Shown: positions 1 through 10,246 of the stretch, piece by piece
Numbering within the stretch: the stretch's first letter is position 1
How the letters are laid out: each line of letters opens with the position of its first letter
Origin: Gracilaria vermiculophylla
Lineage: Eukaryota; Rhodophyta; Florideophyceae; Gracilariales; Gracilariaceae
Direction of reading: 5' to 3'
DNA length: 64,000 nt
Assembly: GCA_019155205.2 (NCBI GenBank)
Contig: JAHNZQ020000308.1
Coordinates: 4,432,261 to 4,496,260 of the forward strand
Notes under the pieces: model-generated
What the model saw: the letters and a program-made list of their open reading frames with translations, nothing else
What the model was told of the DNA's origin: nothing
Database searches by the model: none
Position numbers and translations under genes: made by a program

Positions 1-898
1 GCTGTGGTTCTTTTCTTCTAATTCAGTCAGTGATGGATGAAACCGGTCATACGTTTTTGAGTGAGAAGAAAGAGTTGCCTGCTCTATTTTCTGCGAATCG
101 CATGTGGAATGGAAAAGCAGCCTTTACAGGCGGTATATGAAACGAGGTATTAAAAATTTTCCGACGTATTACATGTTGAACTGTTATACAGTTTTGTTGC
201 TACTGTGCTGGGATGTTTTGTACAGGATATTGTGGCAGCCAAAAGGAATTTATCGGTAGTGACTGGGTGTAGCTTTAGTTTGGTGTAGTGTGCAACACAT
301 GGCGTTTTGCGGGTGTGTGCGAGGGACGGCGAAAAGGGCAATTGTGGGGGTTGAAGGGAAGGGAGCAGTTTGTGTACACGTACCAACGCAGGGGGCCAAG
401 CCAAGCTGTGGGCGGCGGCTACACTCGGGGCGACTCTGTCAGGAAAGCGGCGGCGATGGGAACACACGCGACCATTTGTGGGGCTCACAGCATGTGTATG
501 CAACATTGATTTGCTTTGTGGGGGGTATTTGTACGTTGTCGTCAAGTAGCAGTTTCCATATCATTTGCGGCATGTCGAGCACTGCACAACATTGATAACT
601 CAATCAACGAATATTAGTGATCGTTAGAGCGCTTTTTAAAAAAAAAACGAATGGGGCAGTTATTGTTGCTGCATGACGCAACACGCCAAAAGCACGCAGT
701 GTGTGTGACACACGACGGGCGGCGCAAACAGGCCGCGCCTGTGGCACGGAGCACAGCGCCATGCAGTTTGGCTGGCGCGCGCTGCCGGTGCGCGCCGAAC
801 GCGGCGGCGCCGCCGCAGCAGCGCGTGCAGCTCGGCCGTCAAACAGAGCGCTGGTCGGCGCGCGCCGGCCGCGGCGGCAGCAGCGCGTGGTGCGGCGG

Positions 899-931
899 CG
901 ACGGCGAGGCGCGCGGCGACGGCGAGGCGCG

Positions 932-963
<32 letters not shown>
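899..963. repeat. GACGGC / GACGGCGAGGCGCGCGGC tandem repeat
   Basis: Two copies of an 18-bp unit (gacggcgaggcgcgcggc) are followed by about five copies of the hexamer gacggc. The whole tract lies in the GC-rich flank outside any supported gene. Confidence 0.75.
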
Positions 964-965
<2 letters not shown>

Positions 966-1449
966 CACCCGCGGGGCACGCGGCGGCGCGCGCAGCGGTG
1001 GGGCGCGTGCGCGCGGCGGCGGCTCGCGCGCGGCGCGGCGAGGCGCGGCGGCGGGCGGTTGGAGGCGCGCGCGGCGCGGGGCGCCACGGGCACGTCACAG
1101 ACGGCGTGCGCGGGCGCGCGCACGTTTGGGTGCGCGCGCGTGGGGGGGGCACATGGGGGACACAGGCGCGCACTGCGCGAGAAGCGATGAGTGGTGCGGC
1201 GCGGAGGAGCGTCGCGGGGGTGCGCGCGGCGGCGCGCGGCGCGCGCTGGCGTGTGACGGCGCAAGGGCGGATTGACGGGCGCGCATTTGTGGCGGCGCGC
1301 CGCGGCGGTATGAGCCGTGCGTACAGCGCTTCGCCAGAGGGACGCGCGCGCGGCGGCCGTGTGGCACTGTGCCTTGTCTGTGGACAGCTGCCAAGTCCCT
1401 TTGGTCTCGGCTCTCACACCCGACCTACTGGGTGTGCCACAGGCCGCTT

Positions 1450-1485
<36 letters not shown>

Positions 1486-1978
1486 GGGCGCGCGCGGCGG
1501 CGGCGGCGGCGGCGGCGGCGGGGGCGCGCGCGGCCGCGGTGCGGCGAAGGGGGGGCGAAGGTAGGGCGCGCGGCGCACGCGCCGTCGGCGGCGGCGCCAG
1601 CGTGTGGCCGAGAACGGCGAGCGCGGCGGCGCGCACGCCGCGTGCAAGCGCCGCCGTCTGGCGCGCGCAGACACGTAATGCGCGCGCCGCGCGCGCGCGC
1701 CGCCGCACGGCCGCCATCGCCCACCTCCGTGCCGCGCGCCGCCGCCAAGCCGCCGCGCCGCGCCGCCCACCGGCGCGCAGCGCGTGCGCCGCCACCGCCC
1801 GGCCGCGCGCGCTTACAGGCGCCGTCGCGCCACGGCCGCGGCGCGCGCGCGCGCGCGCGCCGCGCGCGCCGCGCGCGCGGCGTGACGCGCGCCACGTCGC
1901 GTGACGACGCCGCGTGATGGCGCCACCGCGCCGCGAGCTGCAGGCGCGCGCCGCGCCTGGCGCGATGCTGCATCGCGC

Positions 1979-1986
1979 TATATAAG
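1979..1986 (+). promoter_or_regulatory. TATA-like box upstream of the first GATA gene
   Basis: TATATAAG stands alone in a stretch that is otherwise nearly all G and C, about 200 bp upstream of the ATG at 2184. Its isolation and orientation make it a good core promoter candidate. The transcription start is not visible. Confidence 0.5.
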
Positions 1987-2183
1987 CGCGCGCGCCGCCG
2001 CGCGCCGCCGCGCGGCCGCCGCCCCGGCCGCCGCCTGTCCCGCGCCGATAGCTCGCAGCGCGCGGTCCGGCGCCGACCCTCCCATCGCCCCGCCCTGCGC
2101 CGACCCGCGCCGCCCCGCGCAGCCGCGCCGCCGCGCCGCCGCGCCGCCGCGCCGCCGCGCCGCCGCCCACATCCCCCCCCGCC

Positions 2184-2655
2184 ATGGCCGCCGCCGGCGC
2201 CTCGGCGGCCGTGCCGCGCGTATGCCAGCACTGCGGCAAGACGCAGACGTCGCAGTGGAGGTACGGCCGAAATGGTAAGCTTGCCCGCGCCGCGCCGCGC
2301 CGCGCCGCGCGCGCGCGCCCCCCGGCCGCCGGACTCACCTTGCCCCCGTTGTGTGGTTGCGCGCCGCGTGGGCGACCGCGCAGACAAGATGCTGCTGTGC
2401 AACGCGTGCGGCATCAAGTGGAAGCGCAACAACCCGCGCGCGGGCGCCGACAAGCTCAAGCCGGGGCCCAAGGGCGCCGACGCCGCCGCCGCGTCGCGCC
2501 CCATGGAGCTCAGCGCGCTGCCGCCGCCGGACGAGCCGTCGCGCCGCCAGCCGCGCTCGTCGGGCATCGCCATCTACGAGCTGCTCAACGACGAGTGCGC
2601 CGCGTGCGGCGTGGCCGCCGCCAAGACGCACGCGCGCCCGCCCAAGAAGCAGTAG
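2184..2655 (+). CDS. GATA-type zinc-finger transcription factor (copy 1)
   Basis: Two exons, 2184-2274 and 2384-2655, joined over a 109-nt intron (GTAAGC..GCGCAG, phase 1), give a 120-residue protein. Splicing completes one GATA finger near residues 14-41. It runs CQHC, then TSQW and RYGRN, then LLCNACGIKWKRN, with the spacing C-x2-C-x18-C-x2-C used by plant and fungal GATA proteins. Such fingers bind GATA motifs in DNA, so a nuclear regulator is expected. A second CxxC pair (CAAC) lies near the C-terminus, which ends in a Lys-rich tail. The ATG has a good context (GCCATGG). The intron sits five codons before the third zinc-binding Cys, exactly as in the GATA gene at 19555. The targets are unknown. 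Confidence 0.9.
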
Positions 2656-3355
2656 ACCTGTGTCCATCTGTGCGCGCGCGCCGCATCTGCCGCCGCCGCC
2701 ACCAGATGCGCGCGGCGGCGGCGGCGGCGGCGGCGGCGGCTGGCCGTGCGTTGGTCGTTTACAAATTTGTTCAGCCGGCGCATATGCCGCTTAGCCTGTC
2801 ACCCGCATGTGTGCGCGCTGCTCGTCACGTGCGCGCCGCGCCGCTGCGCCGCCGAGCCGCCGCGCCCGCCGCGCCGCCGCCGCCCCTCGCGCCGCGTCCG
2901 CCGCGTCCTTCGCCGCGCCGCCGCCGTAAAACACCCCGCGCCGCTCGCGCCGTGTGCGCTGCGCCGCGCCGCGCGCCCCGCTGCGCACCGATCTCCGCGA
3001 GCTCCGCCGCCCGCCACACCTCCCCGCCACCGCGCCGCCACCGCGCCGCCACCGCGCCGCCGCGCCACGCATTGCCCCACGTGCCCACGCCGCACACGCC
3101 CCGTGCCCCCTCTCCGCCGCCCTCGTTTATTGCTCACCGCCCCCCCGCCAGCGCCCACACGTCCCCACGTCGCACACACCCACACGCCGCGCCCCCCACC
3201 CGCCTGCACCTCCGCTCGCCGCACGCCCCCGCCGCCTGCCCTGCCTGTGCGCATCGCCCTGCGCCGCTCCGCCGTTGCACCACACCACCCCCCCCCCGCC
3301 GCTGCCGCCCTCTCCCGACCTCTCCCGACCTCTCCCGCCCGCCCCTGTCCCCGCC
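2656..3355. other. GC-rich spacer with pyrimidine-rich MetRS leader
   Basis: No gene is seen. There is a (GGC)n run at about 2714-2740. Just before the MetRS ATG the plus strand is strongly C/T-rich and includes three copies of acctctcccg at about 3310-3340. This is probably the 3' end of the GATA gene followed by the promoter and leader of MetRS. Confidence 0.6.
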
Positions 3356-3656
3356 ATGCAGCCCGCGTTCGCGCCGGCGCTGGCGCTGCGATCCGCCCTG
3401 CGCCGCCAGCCGCCCCGCCGCCTCCCGCCCCGCCGCGCCCTCGCCACGCGCCCCCGCATCCGCGCCTGCGCCCCCGCCGCTCCCTCGCTCACCGGCCGAA
3501 AGCTCGTCGTGTCCACCCCGCTGTACTACGTCAACGCCCCCCCGCACATGGGCTCCGCCTACACCGCCATGGCCGCCGACGCCCTCGTGCGCTTCTACCG
3601 CATGGCCGGCGCCCACCCCACCCTCGTCACCGGCACCGACGAGCACGGCGAGAAGA

Positions 3657-3692
<36 letters not shown>

Positions 3693-5140
3693 AGTCGCCG
3701 GAGCACCCCGCGTCGCCGCAGCCCTTCTGCGATCGCGTGTCGGACCAGTTCCGCCACCTGTGGCGCGTCCTGCAACTTTCGCCCCACTCCTTTGTGCGCA
3801 CCACGTCGCACCACCACCAGGCCGTCGTGCGCCTCTTCATGGAGCGCGTGTGGCAGAACGGCGACATCTACAAGAGCCAGTACCAAGGCTTGTACTGCAC
3901 CGGCTGCGAGGAGTACAAGGACGTCAAAGACCTGCTCCCGGGCAACGTGTGCCCAACGCACCAAACGCCCTGCCCCACCCGCCACGAGGACAACTACTTC
4001 TTCGCCCTGTCCAAGTACCAGCACCGCCTGCAAACCTTCTTGGAGCGCAACCCCGCGTTTGTGCAGCCGCCCGAGCGCCGCAACGAGGTGCTGGCCTGGG
4101 TGCACGCCGGCCTGCGCGACTTTAGCGTGTCGAGGGCCAACAACCCGTGGGGCATCCCCGTCCCCCGTGACCACTCCCACACGATCTACGTCTGGTTTGA
4201 CGCCCTCGTCGGCTACCTCAGCGCCCTGCTCCCGCACGACGCCGCCGCCGCCGCCGCCGCCGCCCACCCGCCCTCGCTCGACCTGCTGCACACCCACGGC
4301 TGGCCGGCCCACGTCCACATCATCGGCAAGGACATTCTGCGCTTCCACGCCGTGTACTGGCCCGCCATGCTCATGTCGGCGGGGCTGCCGCTGCCGCGCA
4401 CCGTCTTTGGCCACGGCTTTCTCACCAAGGACGGCATGAAGATGGGCAAGAGCCTGCGCAACGTCCTGGACCCCGTGCAGCTCGTGCGCGCCTACGGCAC
4501 CGACGCCGTGCGCTACTACTTTCTCAAGGCGCTCCACTTTGGCAGCGACGGCGACTTTTCCGAGCAGCGCTTTGTGGACGTCGTCAACGCCGACCTGGCC
4601 AACTCGTTTGGCAACCTGCTCAACCGCGCGCTCAACCTGCTGCACCGCCACTGCGCCGGCGCCCTCCCCGTCTCGGCCGCGCAGCTGGGGCTGCCGCACG
4701 CCCCCGCGCACGAGCGCGCGCTGCGCCTGGCCGCGGAGCACGCCAGCCAGCGCGCGTACGCCCAGTACGACGCGCTCGACTTTGATGGCGCCTGCCAAAC
4801 GCTCATGGCCATCACCTTTGAGGCCAATTCCTACATCGACCGCGTGGCGCCCTGGACAAAGTTCAAGTCGCGCGATGCCGCCGACGTGCAAGCCGCCACC
4901 ACGTGCGTTGTCAACGTGCTGGAGGCCTGCAGGGTGGTTGCCGTCGGCTTGAACCCCGTCGTGCCGCAACTTGCACAGCACGTCTACCACGCCCTGGGCC
5001 TGGCCCACCACTACGACCGCGGCCTCATGTGGCACCACATCACGTGGGGGGCACTCACGCAGGGCATGTCGTTTGCAAAGCCCAAGCCCGTCTTTCCGCG
5101 CCTCCACTTTGCTGCACCCGAGGCCGCCGAGCTTTCATAG
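3356..5140 (+). CDS. Methionyl-tRNA synthetase, organellar type
   Basis: An uninterrupted 594-residue class I aminoacyl-tRNA synthetase that charges tRNA-Met. The class I signature appears as HMGS at residues 64-67. TGTDEHGEK follows near residue 97, and the KMSKS loop is KMGKS at 362-366. The zinc-knuckle region reads YCTGCEEY. The HMGS and KMGKS variants, and colinearity with the plant plastid/mitochondrial enzyme, point to the bacterial-like organellar form. The first 45 residues are Arg/Ala/Pro-rich with no acidic residue, as expected for a transit peptide. The ATG at 3356 is the first after a C/T-rich leader. Poly-Ala runs after TGTDEHGEK and near residue 296 are lineage-specific insertions. 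It is tail to tail with the FCP1-like gene. Confidence 0.95.
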
Positions 5141-5370
5141 CTACAAAAGCGCACGCGTAATTTCTAAAACTGTACAGGAAGCTGCATATCTTCGTTTTCT
5201 TGTGTGTACCGATACGCTTCGTGCCGTCCTGAAAAAAAAACGCCCACTTCGCCCCGCCCAATCTTCCCGCCCGCCTCCGCAACACTCCAACACACTCCAC
5301 ACTCCCCCTTTGTGAACAAAATAAAACAAAGCAAAAACACCCCCCCCCCCAGAGCTTACAATGCCCCTTA
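5141..5370. terminator. Shared 3' region of MetRS and FCP1-like genes
   Basis: A 230-bp convergent gap. TGTACA lies about 30 nt after the MetRS stop, and TGTAA (minus strand, near 5357) lies about 15 nt after the FCP1 stop. A run of 11 C at about 5340-5350 is also present. Using TGTA as a 3'-end signal is inference. Confidence 0.35.
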
Positions 5371-7668
5371 CTACTCCGTCGCAAACGCCGCCTCGATCGC
5401 TGCCCCGATTTCGTCTTGAGAAAGAATCGACAGCATGCCGCCCTCCGCCACGGGCGATCGGCCCCCGCTGTCCCTTACGCTCGGGCACGGCGAGTCGAGC
5501 TTCCTCCTCTTCAACCGCGTGCTGTCATCGCCCGCTTCCGCGTCGTACATTTGCACCACACTTCGTTTCCGACTCAGCGAGCCTGCCTTGGCAAAGTTGG
5601 CGTTAACCCACGACTTCAACTCGTCGGACGTCTTGAACCTGTCGTCCCTGTCAAGCTGGTAGTCAAACTCGTCTTGTCTCTCAAAGTTCACTGAGCACGC
5701 CTCCACCCATGCCGGCGAAACCACAAAAGCGCACCCGCTTTCCACCGCTTGTTTATATTTTCTTGTATTCCTACCTCGTTCCTTGGACGCAACCAGGTGC
5801 GTGCAATGCCCATTCTCATAGTCTAAGCAGCACTGAGCTCCAAGCCTCTGCGCAAGATTCCACAGCGCGGAAGAGCGCGGATCCACACCCGTCGGTATCA
5901 CCCCAGTAAAGCTCAGCACGCAGTCGCGAAGAACCTCTCTGCGAACGGATGCCAGCACTTTCTTCACATCCGCCGGTGGCTCAAAGCGTTTCGCGGGCCC
6001 GGTGTACACAGTGCCCTTCTCCTTCCTAGTGCGACTTGCCACGCAAAAGAATCGTGAATGGCATTCCCCTAGCACATCAGCTAGTTTTAACAAGTGATTA
6101 CTCACTTTGGGATCCGTGTCTTTCTCCCACCACGTTTTCACGAGATCACTAAACAACTTTGACAAAGAACCGTTCCCAACTGCCAATGCTCCTCCTGAAG
6201 CGTCCGAATGTGACGCCCCTTGACCGCCACAAACATCCTTTTGCTCGTCGTGCACTTTGAGCGCGCTCTCGTTTTCCAACTTGTCCGCATCTTTGCGCTC
6301 AGCGTTCTGCACCAAACGTTCGTTTTGCGCGTCGGCCTGAGAGTTTCCATTTGCAACTGCTCCACAAACCGTGCCTGCAGCGGTGTGCGCACAGTTTTGT
6401 GCAACAGCTGAACGCGCGCGTTCGTTTTCGTTCTCCGCAGCGTCAGCTTTCCCGTGATCTGCCAAGCGCCGATCGCGTTGCTCCGTTTGCGCAGAGCGTT
6501 GCGCGGCGCCAGAAACGGCGCAGATAGCGTGCGCTTCTTGCCCATGCGCATGGCCACATGGCCGCGAAGCGCCACGCTGTTTCGCACCGCCATTGGGCAC
6601 TTGCGAGCCCGCAGGCACGGCGGTCGGCGCCGGCACGTTGCCCGATGGCGGCGACAGTTGGTGCCCCATCTCATGCAGCCTTTGCACCGTATAAGTGGCG
6701 TACGCGCGGTTGTAGATTTCATGAAGGCCGTCCCAAAAGTGGTACGGCTCCGCGCGCACGAGGTTTGGCATGAACGACTGGCCCGTTGCGGAGATCCACA
6801 CATCTTCCCTGTCGTCCACGATGAGCACCATGGAATCGTCGCACGGGAACAGGCGCTGTATGCTCTTCTGGTTGAGGCGGCCCTCGGCAAAGTCCTCGCG
6901 GCTGGTGATGCGGCCGCCGAAGAGCTTCTTTCCCGGGTCGATGATGGCGGCAATCTGGTCAGCGTACGCGCGCGTGCCCATTGTGTAGATGTGAAGTTCG
7001 AAGTTGGCCGACACGCGTTGCAGGAACTGGGCGAGGTGCGGGCGAAGCTTGACGTGCATGAGGGCGGAGGCGGTTGGATGGGTGACTGGGCCGAGTTGGA
7101 AGGCGCGAACGGAGTTGACGTCAACATTCGGCGGGAAGCAGGAGATCATCTCGGGGGCACGGGCGTCGTCGGTGGCGTGGACGAGCGTGTGATCGAGATC
7201 AAGGACGAGGGAGAGGCGTTGCGATGCGAGCAGGTGTCTTGCGTTGACAGAGGCTCTCGACTCGGCCTCAGCCCTCGACACGGCGAGGTGCGCAGCCTCG
7301 TAGGCGACCGGGATGCGCTCGACGGTGTGCTTGGTGTCGGCAAAGTGCAGCGACTGAGCGGTTTCACCGCAGACGGCGCAAATGCCCTTGAAGACTACAG
7401 AGTGAGGACAAAACTCAATAAGCGCAAGCGGTGAAACACTTGCATCTACAGCAGAATGTTGTGGGAGAAATGTGGCGACTAACTTTCCAGAACGCGGGGC
7501 AATCGCATATTCAAGCGCGGCGTTTGACAGGGATCTGAAGACGGCTATTCGCTGCTCTCGATGCACCGAACAGCCAGGCTCTACTAGCCAGCGCTCCAGA
7601 CGCCAGTGTTCAGGGTGTTGAAGGACTCGCGGAGGAAGTGAGACATGTTCCTGTTTGAATCCACGCAT
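5371..7668 (-). CDS. FCP1-like RNA polymerase II CTD phosphatase with BRCT domain
   Basis: A single-exon protein of 765 residues. The HAD-type FCP homology domain carries the catalytic DxDxT motif as DLDHT at residues 157-161, with the later VDDRE acidic motif. A BRCT domain lies at about 575-670. This FCPH-BRCT order defines FCP1/CPL phosphatases, which remove phosphate from the RNA polymerase II C-terminal domain in the nucleus. Between the two domains is a long Ala/Gln/Asn-rich linker, probably disordered. The C-terminus ends in an acidic, helix-prone segment, as in FCP1 proteins that bind TFIIF. The first ATG in frame is at 7668. A TTG two codons upstream would not normally start translation. 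The gene is convergent with MetRS. Confidence 0.93.
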   Translation of the reverse strand: MRGFKQEHVSLPPRVLQHPEHWRLERWLVEPGCSVHREQRIAVFRSLSNAALEYAIAPRSGKLVATFLPQHSAVDASVSPLALIEFCPHSVVFKGICAVCGETAQSLHFADTKHTVERIPVAYEAAHLAVSRAEAESRASVNARHLLASQRLSLVLDLDHTLVHATDDARAPEMISCFPPNVDVNSVRAFQLGPVTHPTASALMHVKLRPHLAQFLQRVSANFELHIYTMGTRAYADQIAAIIDPGKKLFGGRITSREDFAEGRLNQKSIQRLFPCDDSMVLIVDDREDVWISATGQSFMPNLVRAEPYHFWDGLHEIYNRAYATYTVQRLHEMGHQLSPPSGNVPAPTAVPAGSQVPNGGAKQRGASRPCGHAHGQEAHAICAVSGAAQRSAQTEQRDRRLADHGKADAAENENERARSAVAQNCAHTAAGTVCGAVANGNSQADAQNERLVQNAERKDADKLENESALKVHDEQKDVCGGQGASHSDASGGALAVGNGSLSKLFSDLVKTWWEKDTDPKVSNHLLKLADVLGECHSRFFCVASRTRKEKGTVYTGPAKRFEPPADVKKVLASVRREVLRDCVLSFTGVIPTGVDPRSSALWNLAQRLGAQCCLDYENGHCTHLVASKERGRNTRKYKQAVESGCAFVVSPAWVEACSVNFERQDEFDYQLDRDDRFKTSDELKSWVNANFAKAGSLSRKRSVVQMYDAEAGDDSTRLKRRKLDSPCPSVRDSGGRSPVAEGGMLSILSQDEIGAAIEAAFATE

Positions 7669-8361
7669 GAACAAGTGCTGAGAACGGATGGTTGTTGACG
7701 AGATGTGCGGGAGGGCGCCGGGCGCGGGGCGCAGGGAGTGTGGCGTGCTGGCACAAGCGTGAGTATGTTTACAAGGCGAGTGGCGGACTTTTTTTTTTTT
7801 TTGAGCGGGAGCGGGGAGCGGACGACGCTGGACAAGGCGATGGCGGTGAGAGAGCGAGAAACGGGGACGGGGGTGGTGGAGGCGGCGGCGGGGGGGGCGA
7901 AGGAGCAGCGGGGAGGCGGGGGGAGGGCCGACGGTCGTGAAGGAACGCCAGCGCAGTGCGGCGGTGTAGGTTGGCCGGCGCCGAGGGTGTGGTTATATTG
8001 GGCGCGAGAGGGGGGCGCGGCGCATGGGCATGGTGCGAAGTACACGTGGGCACGGTGTGCAGCGCGGTGCGTGAGCTGTGGGCAACGGGGGGGGGGGGGC
8101 ATCAAGGGCGGTGAGCGCGCGTCTCGGTGCGGTGAGCGCACGTTTCGGTTCGGTGGGGGCGCGTTTCGGTTCGGTGGGGGCGCGTTTCGGTTCGGTGGGG
8201 GCGCGTTTCGGTTCGGTGGGGGCGCGTTTCGGTTCGGTGGGGGCGCGTTGCGGTTGGGCGTGGGCGCGCGCCGTTTACTTGGAGGTAGATACAGAGAAAG
8301 TTAGACGGTCGGTTGTTAATGACAGCCGCGGCGGTCAGGAGTTAGCCCGAAAAACAAACGT
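7669..8361. other. Promoter region of FCP1-like gene, with minisatellite
   Basis: No gene is seen. The stretch holds a run of 13 T near 7790, a G-rich tract near 8088-8098 and a seven-unit 21-bp minisatellite. It separates the start of the FCP1-like gene from the 3' end of the PH-domain gene, both on the minus strand, so it should contain the FCP1 promoter. Confidence 0.6.
8109..8255. repeat. 21-bp tandem repeat, seven units
   Basis: Seven head-to-tail 21-bp units (cggtgggggcgcgtttcggt plus t). The units at 8151-8234 are identical, those at 8109-8150 are diverged on the left, and the unit at 8235-8255 differs by one base. The period is a multiple of three, so the open frame across it reads a 7-residue repeat, but no gene is supported there. 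Confidence 0.92.
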
Positions 8362-8931
8362 CTACTTTGGCGGAAAGTTGAACTGCTTGAAGATCATGGA
8401 CGCCGGTGTCTCCTCGTACACCTGGCCGTTGACGGTGAGCGCATGGTGCGACTGGTCAGCCGGTTCATCCGACCCGTTGGACGACTGCGAGGCGAGCGAC
8501 TGGCTGGGGTTGGGCTTGACGACCTTGAAGTTCTTGCCCAGGTCGGAGGTGCGCGCGAGCGGGCGCTGCAGCGCGGGCTGCTGCGCGGCCGCGCCGTCGC
8601 TGTCGACGGCTGCCAGCTGCGGGCTGCTGTTTTCCTTGCCGGCGGCTCGGTCGTCGCGCGCCGCCTGCCGCGCCGCGGCGCGCAGCGCGCCGAACCACCG
8701 CTCGCAGTCGGCGGCGCTGTCGGCAAACAGCTCGAGGCGGTTTCCGAACACCTCCAGCGAGATGCGCTTCTTGTGCGAGTTGCACGCCACGCGCGCGTCC
8801 GACACGTCCACGCGCCAGGTGGGCGCGTCGTCGGGCCCGTGGTGGTTGCTCAGCAACGCGCCCTGCAGCCGCATGAAGCGCTTGACGCGGCTGCCGCTGC
8901 GCTTCCCGCGCTTCGCCAGAAAGCCCTCCAT
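8362..8931 (-). CDS. Small PH-domain protein
   Basis: A 189-residue intronless protein. Residues 1-90 look like a pleckstrin-homology domain. It opens with MEGFLAKRGKRSGSRVKRF, the usual first strand pair with the G-x-L-x-K pattern. It closes with a helix containing the near-invariant Trp (ADCERWFGALRAAA). PH domains bind phosphoinositides or proteins, so recruitment to a membrane is likely. The remaining 100 residues are polar and low-complexity, ending in a short hydrophobic motif (ASMIFKQFNF). I chose the ATG at 8931 because it opens the domain. Upstream in-frame sequence is Ala/Arg-rich and GC-driven. The partner and pathway are unknown. Confidence 0.82.
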   Translation of the reverse strand: MEGFLAKRGKRSGSRVKRFMRLQGALLSNHHGPDDAPTWRVDVSDARVACNSHKKRISLEVFGNRLELFADSAADCERWFGALRAAARQAARDDRAAGKENSSPQLAAVDSDGAAAQQPALQRPLARTSDLGKNFKVVKPNPSQSLASQSSNGSDEPADQSHHALTVNGQVYEETPASMIFKQFNFPPK

Positions 8932-9127
8932 GACGGCGGCGGCGGCGGCGACGGAGGCCGACGGCGCCAGCGCCCGCGCCAGCGCCAGCGCGCGCGCTCC
9001 AACGGCAGCGGCGCGCACCGCAACGGCACACAAGCGCGCGCGCGGAACGGGTGTAAGCGCGCCGCCGCTGCTGCCGCGCGCGCCGCGCAAACATACGCGC
9101 ACTCAGCGCGCGCCACGTGGCAACGTT

Positions 9128-9910
9128 TCAAATCAGCAGCGCCGCGCGTGCCACCGCGCGCAGCGCGTCCACGCGCCGCCGCGCGCCAGCGCTGTGCAGC
9201 TCCACGTGCGCGCCGCTGAGCACCACCGCCCCCCCGCCGCGCCGCGCCCAGCGCGCCGCCACCACCGCCGCCACGGGCGCGCGCGCCGCGCCGCCGCGCC
9301 GGTGGCGCCGCAGCGTCGCGTCCCGGTACGTCGCCACCACCTCCACGTCCGCGTCGGCGCGCCCCACCTCCCACCCCGGCGCCCCGTTGCAGTACAGTCG
9401 CGCCACGAACGGCGCGCCGCGCGCGCCCCCCCCCTCCGCGTCCCCCGCCGCCGCCGCCGCCACCGCCACCTGCTCCATGCTCGCGCCGCGCTCGCTGCCG
9501 TACTCGAAGCCGGCGCGCATGGCGCCCACGGCCGCGCGCGGCACCAGCGCCAGCCGCGCGCCCACGACGCGCAGCCGCGCGTCGCGCGCCTCGAACTCGC
9601 AGCGCGCGCTCGCAAAGTACGCGCCCGCGCAGATGCCCACGTACGACGCGCCCTGCGCCACCGACGCGCGCACCTGCTCCGCCGCCCGCCGCGGGATGCG
9701 CCGCACGTACGGCTCGTCGCGCCCGCCCGGCATGACCAGCGCCGTCCGCCGCGCCGCCTGCGCCGTCAGGTGCTGGTACAGTTTGCTGGCGTTCGTCGTG
9801 TGCACGTGCTGCGCGGGGTAGTGCAGATCGTCCAGCAGCGAGCTGAGGCAGCCCGCCACGCTCTCCGCGCTGCTGCCCTCGTCGTTGTAGACGTACACCT
9901 CTCGTGCCAT
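9128..9910 (-). CDS. Biotin-protein ligase N-terminal domain (BPL_N), class I amidotransferase-like protein
   Basis: A 260-residue intronless protein made only of the glutamine-amidotransferase-like fold found at the N-terminus of yeast and plant biotin-protein ligases. Visible marks are the start VYVYNDEG, then MPGGRDEPY, the nucleophile-elbow segment GICAGAYFAS with a Cys in the expected place, and VLSGAHVE near the end. The biotin ligase catalytic domain itself is absent. Proteins with BPL_N alone are known but their reaction is not established, so I do not assign one. The ATG at 9910 is the first Met that opens the domain. The gene is divergent from prefoldin 2, with 336 bp between the starts. 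Confidence 0.85.
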   Translation of the reverse strand: MAREVYVYNDEGSSAESVAGCLSSLLDDLHYPAQHVHTTNASKLYQHLTAQAARRTALVMPGGRDEPYVRRIPRRAAEQVRASVAQGASYVGICAGAYFASARCEFEARDARLRVVGARLALVPRAAVGAMRAGFEYGSERGASMEQVAVAAAAAGDAEGGGARGAPFVARLYCNGAPGWEVGRADADVEVVATYRDATLRRHRRGGAARAPVAAVVAARWARRGGGAVVLSGAHVELHSAGARRRVDALRAVARAALLI

Positions 9911-9977
9911 TCGTGCGCCCTTCACCCTCCGTCCGCACTGCCATCCGTCACCATCACGCTTCGCCGTTCCCTTCCCG

Positions 9978-10104
9978 TGTACATGCGTGCTCGCTAACGT
10001 GTCGCCCTGTACACCATGCACACTCACACAGCTGTACAGCGGTGCAACGATCACCGAACAATGTCGAGTGCCGGGTGGCACCGAACGCGTGCAAAAGTTG
10101 TACA
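9978..10104. promoter_or_regulatory. Cluster of four TGTACA palindromes in a divergent promoter
   Basis: TGTACA occurs at 9978-9983, 10008-10013, 10033-10038 and 10099-10104, inside the 336-bp space between the BPL_N gene (minus) and prefoldin 2 (plus). Four copies of a 6-bp palindrome in 127 bp is far above chance. A shared transcription-factor site is the simplest reading. The factor is unknown. Confidence 0.45.
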
Positions 10105-10246
10105 GTATCTACGACCACATCCCGTCCCAGGCCGTGGTAGACTTATCGGTACCCCGAACTTCACGACCGTGGTCGCAATCCACCTCATCACAAATCTCAC
10201 GTTACCCCTGTTCGGCGCACCGTTCCGACTCTTGCGCGTCGCCACC

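Larger units (their letters stand above)
1..2183. other. GC-rich low-complexity flank, no gene supported
   Basis: Positions 1-650 have mixed composition and I recognise no protein in them. From about 700 to 2180 the sequence is extremely GC-rich with GCG/CGC runs, so long frames stay open on all strands. Their translations are Ala/Arg/Gly/Pro strings with no domain, and I treat them as composition artefacts. The last 200 bases are the likely promoter and leader of the GATA gene at 2184, including a TATA-like box and an 8-bp repeat (gccgccgc) around 2130-2165. Confidence 0.6.

Noticed and set aside
839..2338. Very long open frames (up to about 500 codons) in the GC-rich flank and similar frames at 21-24 kb
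   Set aside because: They are Ala/Arg/Gly/Pro strings open on several frames at once. GC-rich DNA has few stops, and no domain or splice logic supports them.
8109..8255. Regular repeats considered as a CRISPR array
   Set aside because: Units are head to tail with no spacers, and the genome is eukaryotic; it is a minisatellite.
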